Of a DNA stretch of 64,000 bases, positions 37,037-48,855 are shown piece by piece. Where the stretch lies: the NCBI GenBank assembly GCA_013397435.1, contig VZRG01001492.1:117814-181813 (forward strand), read 5' to 3'. The notes beneath the pieces are model-generated. The model ran no database searches. It had not been told where the DNA came from and saw only the letters and a list, made by a program, of their open reading frames with translations. A program made the position numbers and the translations under genes. The stretch's first letter is position 1, and each line of letters opens with the position of its first letter. The DNA is from Erythrocercus mccallii (lineage: Eukaryota > Chordata > Aves > Passeriformes > Dicruridae).

Positions 37037-40000
37037 AGCCTACTGCCACCTGGTCCCCCAAACTAATAATGTCAGTGTAATAATGGGGTTAAAGGAACTT
37101 TCCCAAAGTCTACCTGAGACAGACAGCTCTCACTTTATCTCAACTAGGCTATTAGTACTGCCCCGGAGTGGCAACAGTATCTCATCAAATTGTAGGCTTT
37201 GAGTATTTTCTGATACTACATTTCACAACCAAAAATACTGGCAAATTAATATAGGCCTAGAACTTTATTTCCTGTACTTTTCATGCTCTCCTGATAGTAA
37301 CTTGTTTTCTGTGTTACTTTCTTTTCCTTATGAGTTCATTCTTGTTTCTCCCATATCTAAGCAAATGAAATCTCTCATGACTGCAGAAAATAGTCAGTTT
37401 CTGTAGTGTTGTTACTCCTGAATAAACCAACTTTAACTACTTATATTCCAATAATGATATTTTTATTACACATATACATATAGAAAGGGAGAAAAAGCAT
37501 AAAAGCGTCTTTCAAAGAACTTGGCTGTGTACTAGAAAAATCAAGATATAACTGAATTGTACAATAGAATCTGAAAACTATACAAATTTGGCAAGCTGTA
37601 TGAAAAAGGAATAATCTTCCTCTCTTCATGGTTTATTCCAAAATAATAGTTTTAGCTAGCCAGTCATGCTGCTACACTGTTGTATTTAGCTTCACCTAGG
37701 GCCATAAAGGAAAATAGAAAGATAAAAAGGTTTAACAGTTTATATTAGCTCAGTGCTCTTTGGAATACTTTTTCAATAAATTTGCAGCAATTTAACAGAA
37801 AGTGAATAAACTTTATAATAAAGAGTGGCTTCTGCATGGCAAGGTTAAAGCCCAGTGCTACAGTCTCTGGCTTCCTCTTTTACCTGGAAAATGCTTTTTC
37901 TCCTCAGGTAAAACCTTAAATCAAACAGCAACCAAATGCATCAGGAAATAGAAACATTAAGCATGTAGGGAATGCTAAACTTTGAAAGTATCTGCATCCA
38001 AGAGCCCAACTTCACAGAAAAAATTCCTAAACTTTCTTTTCAAAGGCACAATCAACTGACATTACCCAAGAAACCAAGCTGACAGCTGTGGGTTTGTTCT
38101 CCACAGCATAGCTTTGCTGTGGGCAGGTGACACAAATTTTTCTAGAGGAGAGTAAGAGAGTAAGTGTAGAGAGCTCAACAGGCTCCTAGGAATGTCCCTG
38201 GTTCAAGGGAGAGGGAAAAAAATGACACCATGAATTTGTGTTGAATACTGTCTTTTTCCCCTGAAAAAAGAAACTCTGAAGAGAGGTGTTACTGCCCTGA
38301 CTATTGCTGTGATGAGTGATCCCTTCAGATTATTGTGTTCCATCTATCTCACATATACAAGTTAGCAGTGCACTATAAAGCCTCTTTCCAAGAGGGAAAA
38401 ACTAGAGATCTCCAAATATCAGTTGGAAAGAGAGTTTTGAGGAGGAACAAAAAAATAGAGAAAACACAAAAGCACACTTTTGATTCCCTAGTGCTTTGCA
38501 AGAGTTATTCTGAAGGCTGTGAGCACTTTCAGAGGTGATGGTTCTGTGAAGGCTGTATTATGCAATGTAAAATGCTTTAAAAGTTTTAATTAAAGAAACC
38601 AGACTGAAAGCAATTTCTTATCAGAAGTACAAAGTAATCTCAGGTGCCTGAGAGAGAAAGCTGAAGGCAATTCCAGGATATTCAGAGGCAGTCCAAAAAA
38701 GTCTCAAAAAATGTAATGGATTCTTATATCGTAGGACCCTCTTACCCTCTTATTATAAATGCCAGTGTGTGGGTTTTTTTATTTTTGAAATGTGTTTATG
38801 GGAATCAAACTATTAGTCTGAGTATCCTCAAATATGGATCTCATTAGCAAGGTGTTACCACGACTCTCTTGACTAGGAGCTGGTATTCCTTTGGGTAATA
38901 TTAACAGCTGCAATCAGAGACTGTTAACTATTACCCAGATTAAATAGCTTGTCATTCAGATTTATGTAATCCGAGGGGAGGAAATAAGGATGAATTCCCT
39001 TCCAGCATTCACAGGTCAAATATTTATTGTCGCTTGGTGAGTATAATGGGCTTGAACCACGTCATAAGCTTGAACAAAGGCAAGATAACATAATATTTCT
39101 TCTGTAGCTCTGCTCCTTCAGGTTCTTCACTGTTTCTATTAAGCAAAGCAATGAGCCTACACGTTATTTTGCAGAATTACCCTTTAGCAGAAGCACTACT
39201 AGAAAACAACAAAAATTCCTCAGCCAGAACATCTTCTCAATTGTCATCTTCACTGATGCTCAGAAACCTACTGCCATACAATAAAACTTCTAAATCAGCA
39301 AGAAACTTCAAGACCCTTGTTATTTGTAGGAAAAAAAGGCCTGGAGTTGTAATACTCGATCAGTTGCATGAATATTAATAGTGCTTGAGTGCCTTAATCT
39401 AGACAGTTCTCAAACTTTGCAAATGCTGTTCGGCGTTGTGCTCATCAGGCCTCCTGGGAGCGTGTCTCAGTGACACAGAACTGAAAACACTTACTACAGC
39501 TCAGGAAAAGCTCCTGCTGATTCCTGACACTGCTTGCAGTGCCTCTGTGTGCACTTTAGCAGTAGAATTTGCAGTGGACAGGAGTAGGAAAAAACACAAA
39601 GTCACCCATACAAGGCTGTGGAGGAAAAGCAGCACGCTAAGGCTTGGCAGACAGCATCACTGCTTTCCTGTGGGAGCCCAGGCTGCAGCAGGAGCCTTTC
39701 CTTCAGCCTCTCATTTGGTGTGTTAATGATGCTGTACACAAAGCATGATGATCCCTAGTAACTGCTGGTAGACAGGCTTGGCTTTCTGGGTTCCTGTTAA
39801 TGCTGATACCAATAAAAACCCCATCATTTCACTGTCTGATCAGCTAGGCTAGCCAATCTGAAAAGGCAAAACCAGTTTCAGGGGTTTGGCTTTTCACTCA
39901 AGGATAGAGGAGTCGTAAAAAATGCTTTGAAATCTCAAACTCTGTTAGGGACCTCTTTATAAAAAGTCATGTCTATTTTAGTTTTGCCCCCTGACTTGAC

Positions 40001-41521
40001 AGCAGAAACACAGGCTGGGCTTTCCCCCATGCAATTGCAGAGGACAGGACACTGCATGCTGCAGTTTTGGAGTGTGCCAGCTCTGGGGGCCCCTCTCACC
40101 TCCTGCTGCACAGCCCCGTCTCCACCCTCACTGCAATAGCAGCTTTTTGTACAGCCTTAATAAAAAACAGATCAGAAATATCCCTTTCTTAGGAGGTTTA
40201 TTTTGGAGCTCAGTCAGCTAACTGCTCCTTTTTCTTTTCTGATGTGGTGATGCTAGGGGCTGATGCACTGAGCCCACCTGAGAACAAGTGACTAGGGAAG
40301 CAGGACTTTGCCAAACACAGCCCACAGTCGAACCTAGCATGGGGCAGATTGTATTTCATCCCCAAAGGCTTCATTTGGTTCTTTAAATGTTGTTAAAGCA
40401 CACATAACACAGAGTTTCCTGAGCTGTTGGCAGAATTCACATTGACCTTACTAGGGCTAGGACTTCACCCATTGAAACAAAAAGGCAATCCAATATGTCA
40501 TGGTGTCATCATCAACTTACCCATCCCACAGCTGCCACAAAGTCTTCCAACCTGGATATATCTGGATATATCCTGATCTTCTAATGCAGAAGCTGCAAGA
40601 CCGTACATTTCTTAAGTTTTGGTTTCCCACAAGAAGGAAAACATGGAACTCCTATCAGGCACTTGGATTTTAAGCACTTAATATTCAGGGCTGAGTCTCT
40701 GACTGGAGCAGGGGGAAGCTTGTGCCATGAAATTCAAGTCTATTCCATGTCGTTTGGATCTGAAATTTAGTTTCACCTCTGCTTTTCTTACAGTGCTCAT
40801 ATTCCATACACATTTTTTGGTTATACCTCCAGGAAAGTCACTGATTATCTTCTGATAAATGCTGAATTACATACTTAAATCTGTGTTTTGCTTATTTCAG
40901 AGATCTGTAGCTGTAGTTCCTAAAAGCTCAACTACATCAATAGAATTGCAGGTGCAGCTCTGATCCCTGAAGGCATTTACCAAGTCAGAGGGAGAGATTT
41001 ATAACTCTGACTTCAATGGTGCTACACTGATTTACATCAGCCAAGGAGCCTCTGTGTGCTTTTTAGAGTTATCTGCTTGACAACTTGTCCATCTTCTCAC
41101 GTGACTCAGCTATTTTCTCTTCTTGGGCTCTAACCTTCTGCACATTAGTGGGTGTCATGGTAACTAAGGAGCAACCACACGTAGCAGGCTAGCAAAAAAA
41201 ACAGAACTGCTGAAGGTTAAAAAGTAAGTGGAAGAAATATTTCAGTTATGTAAAAAAAGAAAACAAACCTCCCCCTGTCCCCAAACATGAAAGACACTCC
41301 AAACTGAACTTTGTGTGTTTTTCTGGTAAAGTAACCCAGTGGCAATAAATGAATAGCACAGCTGGAACATCTAACAGCAATGTGATGGTTCAGTTAGGCA
41401 CGTTGGCAGGCAGCAGGCTATGGGTTCAAATTTGGGCAGTTCTCTTGCCTACATAGGAAGGAGGTTGAAGACAGTAAATTCTGGAAATGTTTAGGTTCAT
41501 GTTTTGACAGGTGTCTGTGGC

Positions 41522-41583
41522 CAGAGAAGTAAAGATGAAACTTGCCTTTGCACAGCTAGGAAGTGGATAAAATCTTTTTACAG
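41522..41583 (-). repeat. MIR-like SINE relic
   Basis: 'cagagaagtaaagatgaaac' followed by 'ttgcctttgcacagctagga' and 'agtggataaaa' parallels reversed MIR ('cagagaggttaagtaacttgcccaaggtcacacagctagtaagtggcaga'). About 60 bases align with few gaps. A tRNA B-box-like 'ggttcaaattt' lies 90 bases to the left at 41,423 but in the opposite sense, so I do not join the two. Confidence 0.5.
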
Positions 41584-41677
41584 CTCTTGTTCCCATCAGA
41601 AAGTGCAGTGGGAGCTTGCTATGGTGTGAGTTTGAGAAGAAGCTCTAGGGTTGGATGTGCTACAGTATGACCCACCA

Positions 41678-41708
41678 GGGGGCTGGGGTGGAGGTTGGTG
41701 GTGGGGGG
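41678..41708 (+). other. G-run cluster, possible G-quadruplex
   Basis: G5, G4 and G6 runs with several GG pairs occur within 31 bases ('aggggg ct gggg ... gggggg'). The middle loop is long, so stability is uncertain. Confidence 0.4.
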
Positions 41709-44700
41709 TGCCTCAGCAAAGAGGCTCATTGTGAGCTTTAATGCAGTGTGATATGTGCTGAGGGATCACAAGTCTCAAAAACGCTCATTCGAAAAAAGCC
41801 CTGGCTCCCAGTTCAAATACTCTTAATTTACTGACTTCTAGATAGTCTAAAAACAAGTGGAAGTCAAGGAATGAGCCTGGCCTGTAACTCGCAGATCTTG
41901 GACTTTCACCTGTGCTGACCTCCTCTGGCCATACCCATGTCTTTGAAAAACAAAATTTTTCCAAGTGCAGAGAAGACAGTGCACAGGAGACATCTTCATA
42001 ACTGCAGCATCTAGGAATGTTACAAACTTTTCTAACCATGTCTCAGCAAACAAATGTCTCTACTTTAGCCAGCAGCTGATGGTAGTTCAGAGTTCCTAGG
42101 TCATGGAGGGAAAGCGAGGTTTCTTCAGAAGAATAACAAATGCATCCTGATCCTAGATTACTTATTTTTTTTCATTCAAAATGTTTCTTATTTCTGCTTT
42201 GCATTTGTCTAGCTCTATCTTTCATCCATTGAATATTTCAATATTGACTATAGATTCAGTATATAATGTTCTATGGTAAAAATCTCCCAGCGTTGAGACA
42301 GAAAATGCTACCATTTCAACTGGAATGTGTCACATGACAAGGAAATATCTGAAAAAATATAATTATTTTTTCATATATAAACATTCTTCATTAAGGCACA
42401 TTTGTATTTGAAGAATTGGAGGCTTTGTTTAAGGGATCTGTCTGGAAATATCTTCTAATGGCATCCAATCAAGGGACTCTAGAGCTCTAGGCACATTCAA
42501 TGCTGAAAGAACATTTACAGGGGTAAGGAGCCTGAAGAGCTTCTTGCAGGTGCTGTAATCAGAAGCCCTTTTCTCTTTCTGTGTTAGTCACGTTCAGACT
42601 GAACAATTTGAAATCACCGTGTTGTTCTGGGTTTTTTCACAATAAAATTAGCAACTGCTCTGCTTACTTTCTAGCAGTCACTAGAAACTACATGCCTATA
42701 AACAGCAGCATATAAAGGCAGCTATCATGATGTGTAGATGTCATCTAATTTTGGTGCCTTTTTATGGAATAAGAATTTATTGAGACAGCAGGGACTCTTT
42801 GGCTCTTAGTTTTCCTCTCCCTCTTCTCCTGCTTGTTACACCAGGGTCTTTCTTGCACACTACCTCTTGGATGTGAACTCAGCCAGCCTTGTCTTCCCAC
42901 CTATCCCCATCCCAGCATTTCCCTTGGGTTAACTGCCAACTGCTTTGAACAGTAAAGGTGGACACATTTGCCTCTATTTAAAGCACATTGGTTTAGGCAT
43001 GATCTTGGGATTGAAAATGTGTAAATTTAATTGGAAAAGAGTAACAACCCTTTTGGCTTTATCTTAAAACTAATAATGAATACAGGCCTAACCATGCCTG
43101 TGCAATCTATATATAAAAATCTTCTTATCCCCCATCTGCCTATAGACATCCTGTGGCTCTGTCTTTTAAATGCTGCTGGTGCTGCAAATTTGAAATGTTC
43201 TCTCTGCCACTCTTAGCTGCTCTGTGCAGGCTGAATCCTGTCAGTAAGACCCAGCACTGACAGATCAGGTGCTGAAGCTGTTGGGTTGGGTGAGAGGAGG
43301 TGTGCAGCCCTACTCTGGAAGCTGTGTGACCACCCATCCTGGCTGCCCAGAAGGGAAGGGTTGCAGCTGGAAAATCACTACACTGATGATGGGAGCTATG
43401 GGAGGTGATCCTGCCTGGGGGAAAGGGGTGGTATAATGCCTCAATTGCCTTTGTCTCAGAAAAAAACAACAAATTGAATTCACGACTGGGTAGTGATTTC
43501 AGTATCCTTTGTACGGGTGGAGTGACAGAGCTTTAAGACATATTTCTGCTTCTTCCCAGTTCAAACCTAGGAGGAGTGAAACCCAGTATAACCTGGCACT
43601 GACTCCATCCTGCCCTGAATTCTCCCCTGCTGCCAGAAGAGACAGCCAAAGCTCCCTGCTGCAGCCCTATGCCACTCCCTATGGATAATCTGGTTGCAGA
43701 GTGAGGTGAAAGGGGAAGAAAAACAGCGCAGCAAATTATGCCAGGAGGAAAGCTTTGTTATATCTATAAGGCAGCTGGGTTAGGAGCCAGGAAGTGAGAT
43801 GCTCATGTAGTAATGGAATAAATTCTATAAATGTAATTTAGAATGGATGGGAGGATGGGAGCAATTAATTTGTTTTATTATTTTTAATTTCAGCTTTACA
43901 TTCAAGTATAAAATATTTTATATGCACAAATGCAAGAATATGCCAACTGAAAGTAAAAACAATATATGTGAATTTTCATATTACCCTGAAAGAGGTTAGA
44001 GGTTTATTGCTGGAAAATCACCAGGGGAAGTGATTTTTTTGAAGCAAAAGGATGCAGGCCATGTATCTCTAAGATCAAGGACTGTGTTAAGACAGCAGGC
44101 AGAGACACATCAGGAAAATAAATAAGGCACAATTGCATGCAAGAAAACAGCAAACAAAACCATAAATTTTGGTCCAAAGTAATACAAGGGTAATGAGACT
44201 AGCAGCTACTGGGAATAAAATGCTTATGTGTGTGGATGAGGTCAAAACTAAAAAGGACTTCTAGAAGAGAGGAAGAAAACATTAGGCTTTTGCACATGAA
44301 ATTTTTAATAGACTGAGAGGAGCAAAAAACCCACATAGATACAGGGTAGGGCAAAGAGCTGAAGACTACAAAAATTACACACTACTTTGAATCAGGTCTC
44401 CAGTGTAATGTGGGAAAGACCCTAATAATAAAACTGGAGATGTCTGACCAGTGTGTCTCCTGTGGGGACAAACTCCTCATTGCTCCATGCCTTTGTGAGG
44501 TTTAATGAATGGGGGTAGGCAGAGATGGGATGCAGTGAGCTGGGCAGGGACCGTGCCAAGGCTTGCTTGTCAAGTCATATTTGCCACAGTGCCACAGGGT
44601 TGGAGCTTGAGGGGGTCTGGGACTGACTGGGGTGTGAAGGCACTTGCCAAAGCCCCCTGGGCTAGTGAACGCTTGGACCAGCCTGCCTGGGCATGAGGAG

Positions 44701-46654
44701 GGGACAAGGGGGCTGCTGCTGGGGCACCCCTGCTTGGGGCATAGGGGCTGCAGGGAACAAATTGGCTCCAGAGCTGGCATAACTGAATTGTCAAGTGTCA
44801 CTGGTTTTAAACAAGTTTTGGATGATTTGGTTATTTTTGATTGAGTTTTTTGGTTTGGAATTGTTTTTTTGGCTTAGGTTTCCCAGAGCTGCACTAGTGT
44901 ACTTGACTTTCCCAGTTGATAGTTAATGACATGGGGATGGGAGGAAAATGAGGCTACAGGAAAATTTACTTTCAGGAGAACAATAATGCCATATATCTAC
45001 AAAATGTTTTGTTCTGTCACTTGTTAGCTCATTGGACATAAGGCACCATCTTGGGATCTTTGTAGACTGAGAGCAATGGCTCTACACCTGAGTTAGTAGA
45101 AGATAAAAAAGGGCTTCATGATTCTTGTATGATAGTTATAGAAAGAGTCCTATAGAGATGAACGGTAGCTGGATCGAGGCCAAAGCCATCACATGCTTCT
45201 TTGTAGTAGTTGCATAAACAGAGGATGAGTAGATAATTTCCCGCTCTCTTCTGCTCTTGTCTAAGATCTGTCTTGTCATAGATAATTATAAATCAAAAAT
45301 AATGAACTTCCCCCTTAATGCATTTGAAGCTTTGGCATGAAGTGGTGTAAACAAGTTCTGAAGTCTAGTATATGGGAGCATTAAACCTAATTATTAGTAG
45401 ATAAATAACTCTTCATCAAAAACTGAGGGAGGAGTTTGGGGCTGGTAGTATTTTATGCTAACATATACATCCATAAATAGTAATAACTTGAGGATCCTGT
45501 GACTACTCTTGTGTTCACAGAATAGATGTACTCTGTGCATAAATAAATGAGAGAGGAGCTAGTTTCGTGTGCTGCCTGCCTGGACCTACGAGTCCTCCCC
45601 CAGACCTCAGCTCTTCCTGTGCTCCCGGAATGCACAAGGATAATACTTCGATTCATGCCTCCTCCTGGTTTGTGCTTTCAGTTCAGTGATTTGGCTCAAG
45701 TGAGGTAACACAAGGATCTGGCCTTTTTAGACTATGGTCTTTTATGGGTGGACAAGTCCTGCTTTTATATTTTCGAGTTTTCCTACAAAGCTGTTCACAA
45801 CACTGGAAACTGGAAAGAATTATCTATGGTTAAATTAAGTGTTAGCAGTATAGTTAACCTTAGTATTTTAATTTCAGCAAAGAGGCCTTTCATTGTTCAT
45901 GTGTTTTCTAAAAATAAATCTCTTCCATGAATCCAACTAATGCATGGCTGTACAAATCCTTGTTTTTCCTCTAGGGTTATAAACTCCTTATTATACATCC
46001 ACTTAATTATTTCTCCTTCATTACCCCCTTTATCTGCATACTCTAGTGGTTACAGCTCCTCAGGCAGTGAAGCTCATTGCACCTATACCATTGCTATTGT
46101 ACCCCTGTAGCATTGTCATCCAAACTCTGGATGATCCTCCTTCAGAAGGATTTCCACTTTAGTATTCCATGAGTCCTATTTTCCTTGTGAATAGAGACAG
46201 ACCTCTTTGACAGCTCTGGCTGTATAGTGACTGAAGGAAACAAAGCTTCTTAAATAAACCTGCTCCTGGAAGTTGCTCTGTGCTTCTGCTTTAACTTCCT
46301 ATATGAACACCATACAGCCTAGTGAATAAGAAGTATTTCTTTTCCCCAAAGAAAAATGCTTGTATTTATTTCAGGCAGTAAAAGGTTTGAATCTTTTTGT
46401 TCTTTCTTAAACTGCCCCTATTTTGCTACAAAATCTTACTAGAAATTATTTAAGTTAATATATTGGGAAAGTAAATGCTGCAGTTAAAAATCAGGCCCAG
46501 TCTTGAAGTCTGTACTGGAGAGAAGTCCTGTTTGAGGAAAATGGTCAAAATACAAACTGTATGTCTAATTTTCAATGTTTTCACAAGAATATTCTTGTAT
46601 AATGTGGACTGGTGTGGGTGACTGGAAAGGTCAGGCTGAAGATTCTACAGCTCT

Positions 46655-47250
46655 CGTGTGCTATGGGAGTCAAAACCACGTTCCCACGTAGTCTGGCGTG
46701 TGTGTGACGCCCCTCGTGGGAAGGGTTTTCCTCTGGCTGTGGCCCTGAGCAGCCTCATGCCCGGGGGTGCTCACCTACAGCAGCCCCGCAGCGGCAGCGA
46801 GCCCCGGAGCGAAGGCAGCGCTGCTCCCCGCAAAGTGTTGGTACCCCTGCGCTTCACTCCCTGGCTACCGACCCCGGGCCAAAGCCTGGGGAGCAAAGCG
46901 GATAATCCAGCGTGTCCTGGGAAAAGAGCACTCCCCGTCTCCTGTCCCTGCGCTGCAGGCACTGCTGGCCCGGCCCCCGGCTCCTTCTCTGGGTAACGCG
47001 ATCCACGGGCCCGTGCAGGAGATGCATTTGTGCAGCTGCAGGGCAGGACTGCCTCCTGGGGGCGGCAGCCACACTCGCCTTTCGGACCGGCGCTGGGGGC
47101 ACCTAGGCAGAGCCCGGTGGGTGCCCTGAGCCGAGGGACGGCTGGGAGAGACCCCAGCAAACCAAAAATGCTCCTTTGCCGAGAGCTGGACACACAAAAT
47201 AGCTCCTTTTCTGAGGACTGGGCGAGATTCCGGCCAGTGGAAGGACACTG
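46655..47250 (-). promoter_or_regulatory. Isolated CpG-rich block, possible promoter or first exon
   Basis: About 580 bases are distinctly richer in G/C than the surroundings, with roughly 38 CpG by hand count and an estimated observed/expected ratio near 0.65, so it meets the usual CpG-island criteria. On the minus strand a 194-codon open frame (47,355 to 46,771) spans the block. It resembles no protein I know and is rich in Pro, Gly, Ala, Ser and Arg, as chance frames in CpG islands are. The frame stays open up to a consensus donor, 'ctgtag|GTGAGC' at 46,769-46,774, where its stop codon overlaps the donor. This could be an alternative upstream FBXW7 first exon, a non-coding RNA start or an orphan island. 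No known gene assignment is supported. Confidence 0.5.
46769..46774 (-). other. Candidate 5' splice site in the isolated CpG block
   Basis: The minus strand reads 'gctgctgtag|GTGAGCacc'. The match to the donor consensus is strong, and it lies at the downstream edge of the CpG-rich block as expected for a first exon. Confidence 0.35.
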
Positions 47251-48400
47251 CTTTGGTGCATAATTCACCTGTTTATAACAGTTTACTGAACTTGTGAGAT
47301 CTCGCTCAAAATGAGGCCAGAGAACTGATCCAGTACAAAACCAGACCTGGAGCAACCTGACTGGAAGGGAATGTGAGTCTGCAGCGGGTGCTGCGCTTTG
47401 CTGTGGTGTCAGATCATGCTGCTATTATTTTCTTGTCACTGATACTCACAGAAAGTACAACTTTAACCATTCTTAAAGCCAAAACAGAGAGTAAGTGCTT
47501 GGGATGTATTGCCAGGTATGTTGCCGATAACGTCGGTGCAGGATGTGTCCTTTGCTCACCCCTCAAGCCCCCTGCCAAGCCAGTTCTCCCATGAACCCTT
47601 CTTTTAGTTGGAAAAAAAAAAAGTTTAGTAAAAAATGGCAACAGCCTTCTTTTAGTGCAGGTTTGAGGAGCCCCTGGGCGTTGGGTCAGTATGAGGTACT
47701 AGGAGGGGCAGTGAGGCAAGAGCGGCCTTGGGGACAGGAGAGTAACTGTGTTACTCCCCAAGGTGTCACAACACTTTCTGGGACTTTGTAGTCACGTCCT
47801 TTTTTTGCATCTCTCTTGAGAACTAGACAAGTGTTGCCCCAAAATGCAGATTTCTAAGTCTGTACCTCAGACAAGTGTGTTGCTGATGTGCTGTCTAGGA
47901 AAGAGAGAGAAAGAGAAAAGGAGGTGACTAATTTCTGCCTGGTCGTTGCTATGATGCTCTCATTCTGAGGTTGCATGAACATTAAGAGCATTAAATAGAA
48001 TAAACACTGTCTCAAGCTTTCTGGATACTCCCAGGCCATTATACATCTGTCTAATGAAATTGTCTGTTGGAAAAATAGATGGAAGTAATGCTTTACTTTA
48101 TTAATCTTTTCTAAATCTCTACTTGGAAATATGTCTCTCTTTTTCATCTTTTTTTTTCTTCCTTTTCCCTTTAATCCACTGAAAATTACTTTAGCAGGTC
48201 TATCAAATTGGAGACTCCCATTTGAATATTCTTACTGAAATAACCTGAGAAATGATTGATCATTAAAGAAATTGGCAACAGTCGCCCAAGGACAAATAAT
48301 GGGAATAATTCACTACTTTCCCTGGAGTCAGAATTCATCTATTGATATAAGCAATCTGAAATATCCCAACAAAAATATAATGAAATATAAAGCAGCTCTC

Positions 48401-48419
48401 TTTTTTTTTTTTTTTTTTT
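48401..48419. repeat. Poly(T) tract, 19 T
   Basis: A run of 19 T. No attached retroposon body is recognisable. Confidence 0.9.
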
Positions 48420-48784
48420 GGCTTTGCCTGAATTTTAGAGAGCTGATGAGAGTAAGTTATCTATGTACCATATGCAGCTGTGCACATCTTCTCAGGCCTG
48501 AGTAATTGTGACATCAATAACAAGTAATTAGCATCCAAAGACTTGAGTGGGTTATCAGGACTGTGGGAAAAAACAGAACCTGTAGACACAAAAAACTTTA
48601 TTAAAAAAAGTTGTTTAAAATTTCAAACTCTTATGTACAATTAAGTAATATTGTGTCTTTCAAATATTTACATTACAAAATAATTTGAAACAGCTATTTG
48701 ATAAAACAGTTGAATGTACAGCAGTTTCACATCAGAAGAGTAACGAAAGTTCAATTTTGGGTCCCCCAATGAGTTTGGCGTTAC

Positions 48785-48855
48785 AAAAAAAAATTTTTTT
48801 TTTAATATCAGACCAAGCATTATCTATGAATATGAATCTATGAATTATCTATGAA
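48785..48855. repeat. A9T10 palindrome and 'tatctatgaa' direct repeats
   Basis: Nine A are followed directly by ten T (48,785-48,803), a self-complementary tract. The 10-mer 'tatctatgaa' then occurs at 48,831-48,840 and 48,846-48,855. This is simple-sequence structure without known function. Confidence 0.8.

Larger units (their letters stand above)
31403..46655. other. Probable intergenic DNA, no gene recognised
   Basis: This stretch lies between the first CpG island and a second CpG-rich block. I see no recognisable exon, RNA gene or intact mobile element. It holds a perfect 36-bp tandem duplication (33,481-33,552), two MIR-like relics (36.9 and 41.5 kb), a G-run cluster near 41.7 kb and a G-rich, CpG-poor segment at about 44.50-44.78 kb with no assignable identity. 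Untranslated exons or enhancers cannot be excluded. Confidence 0.6.
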
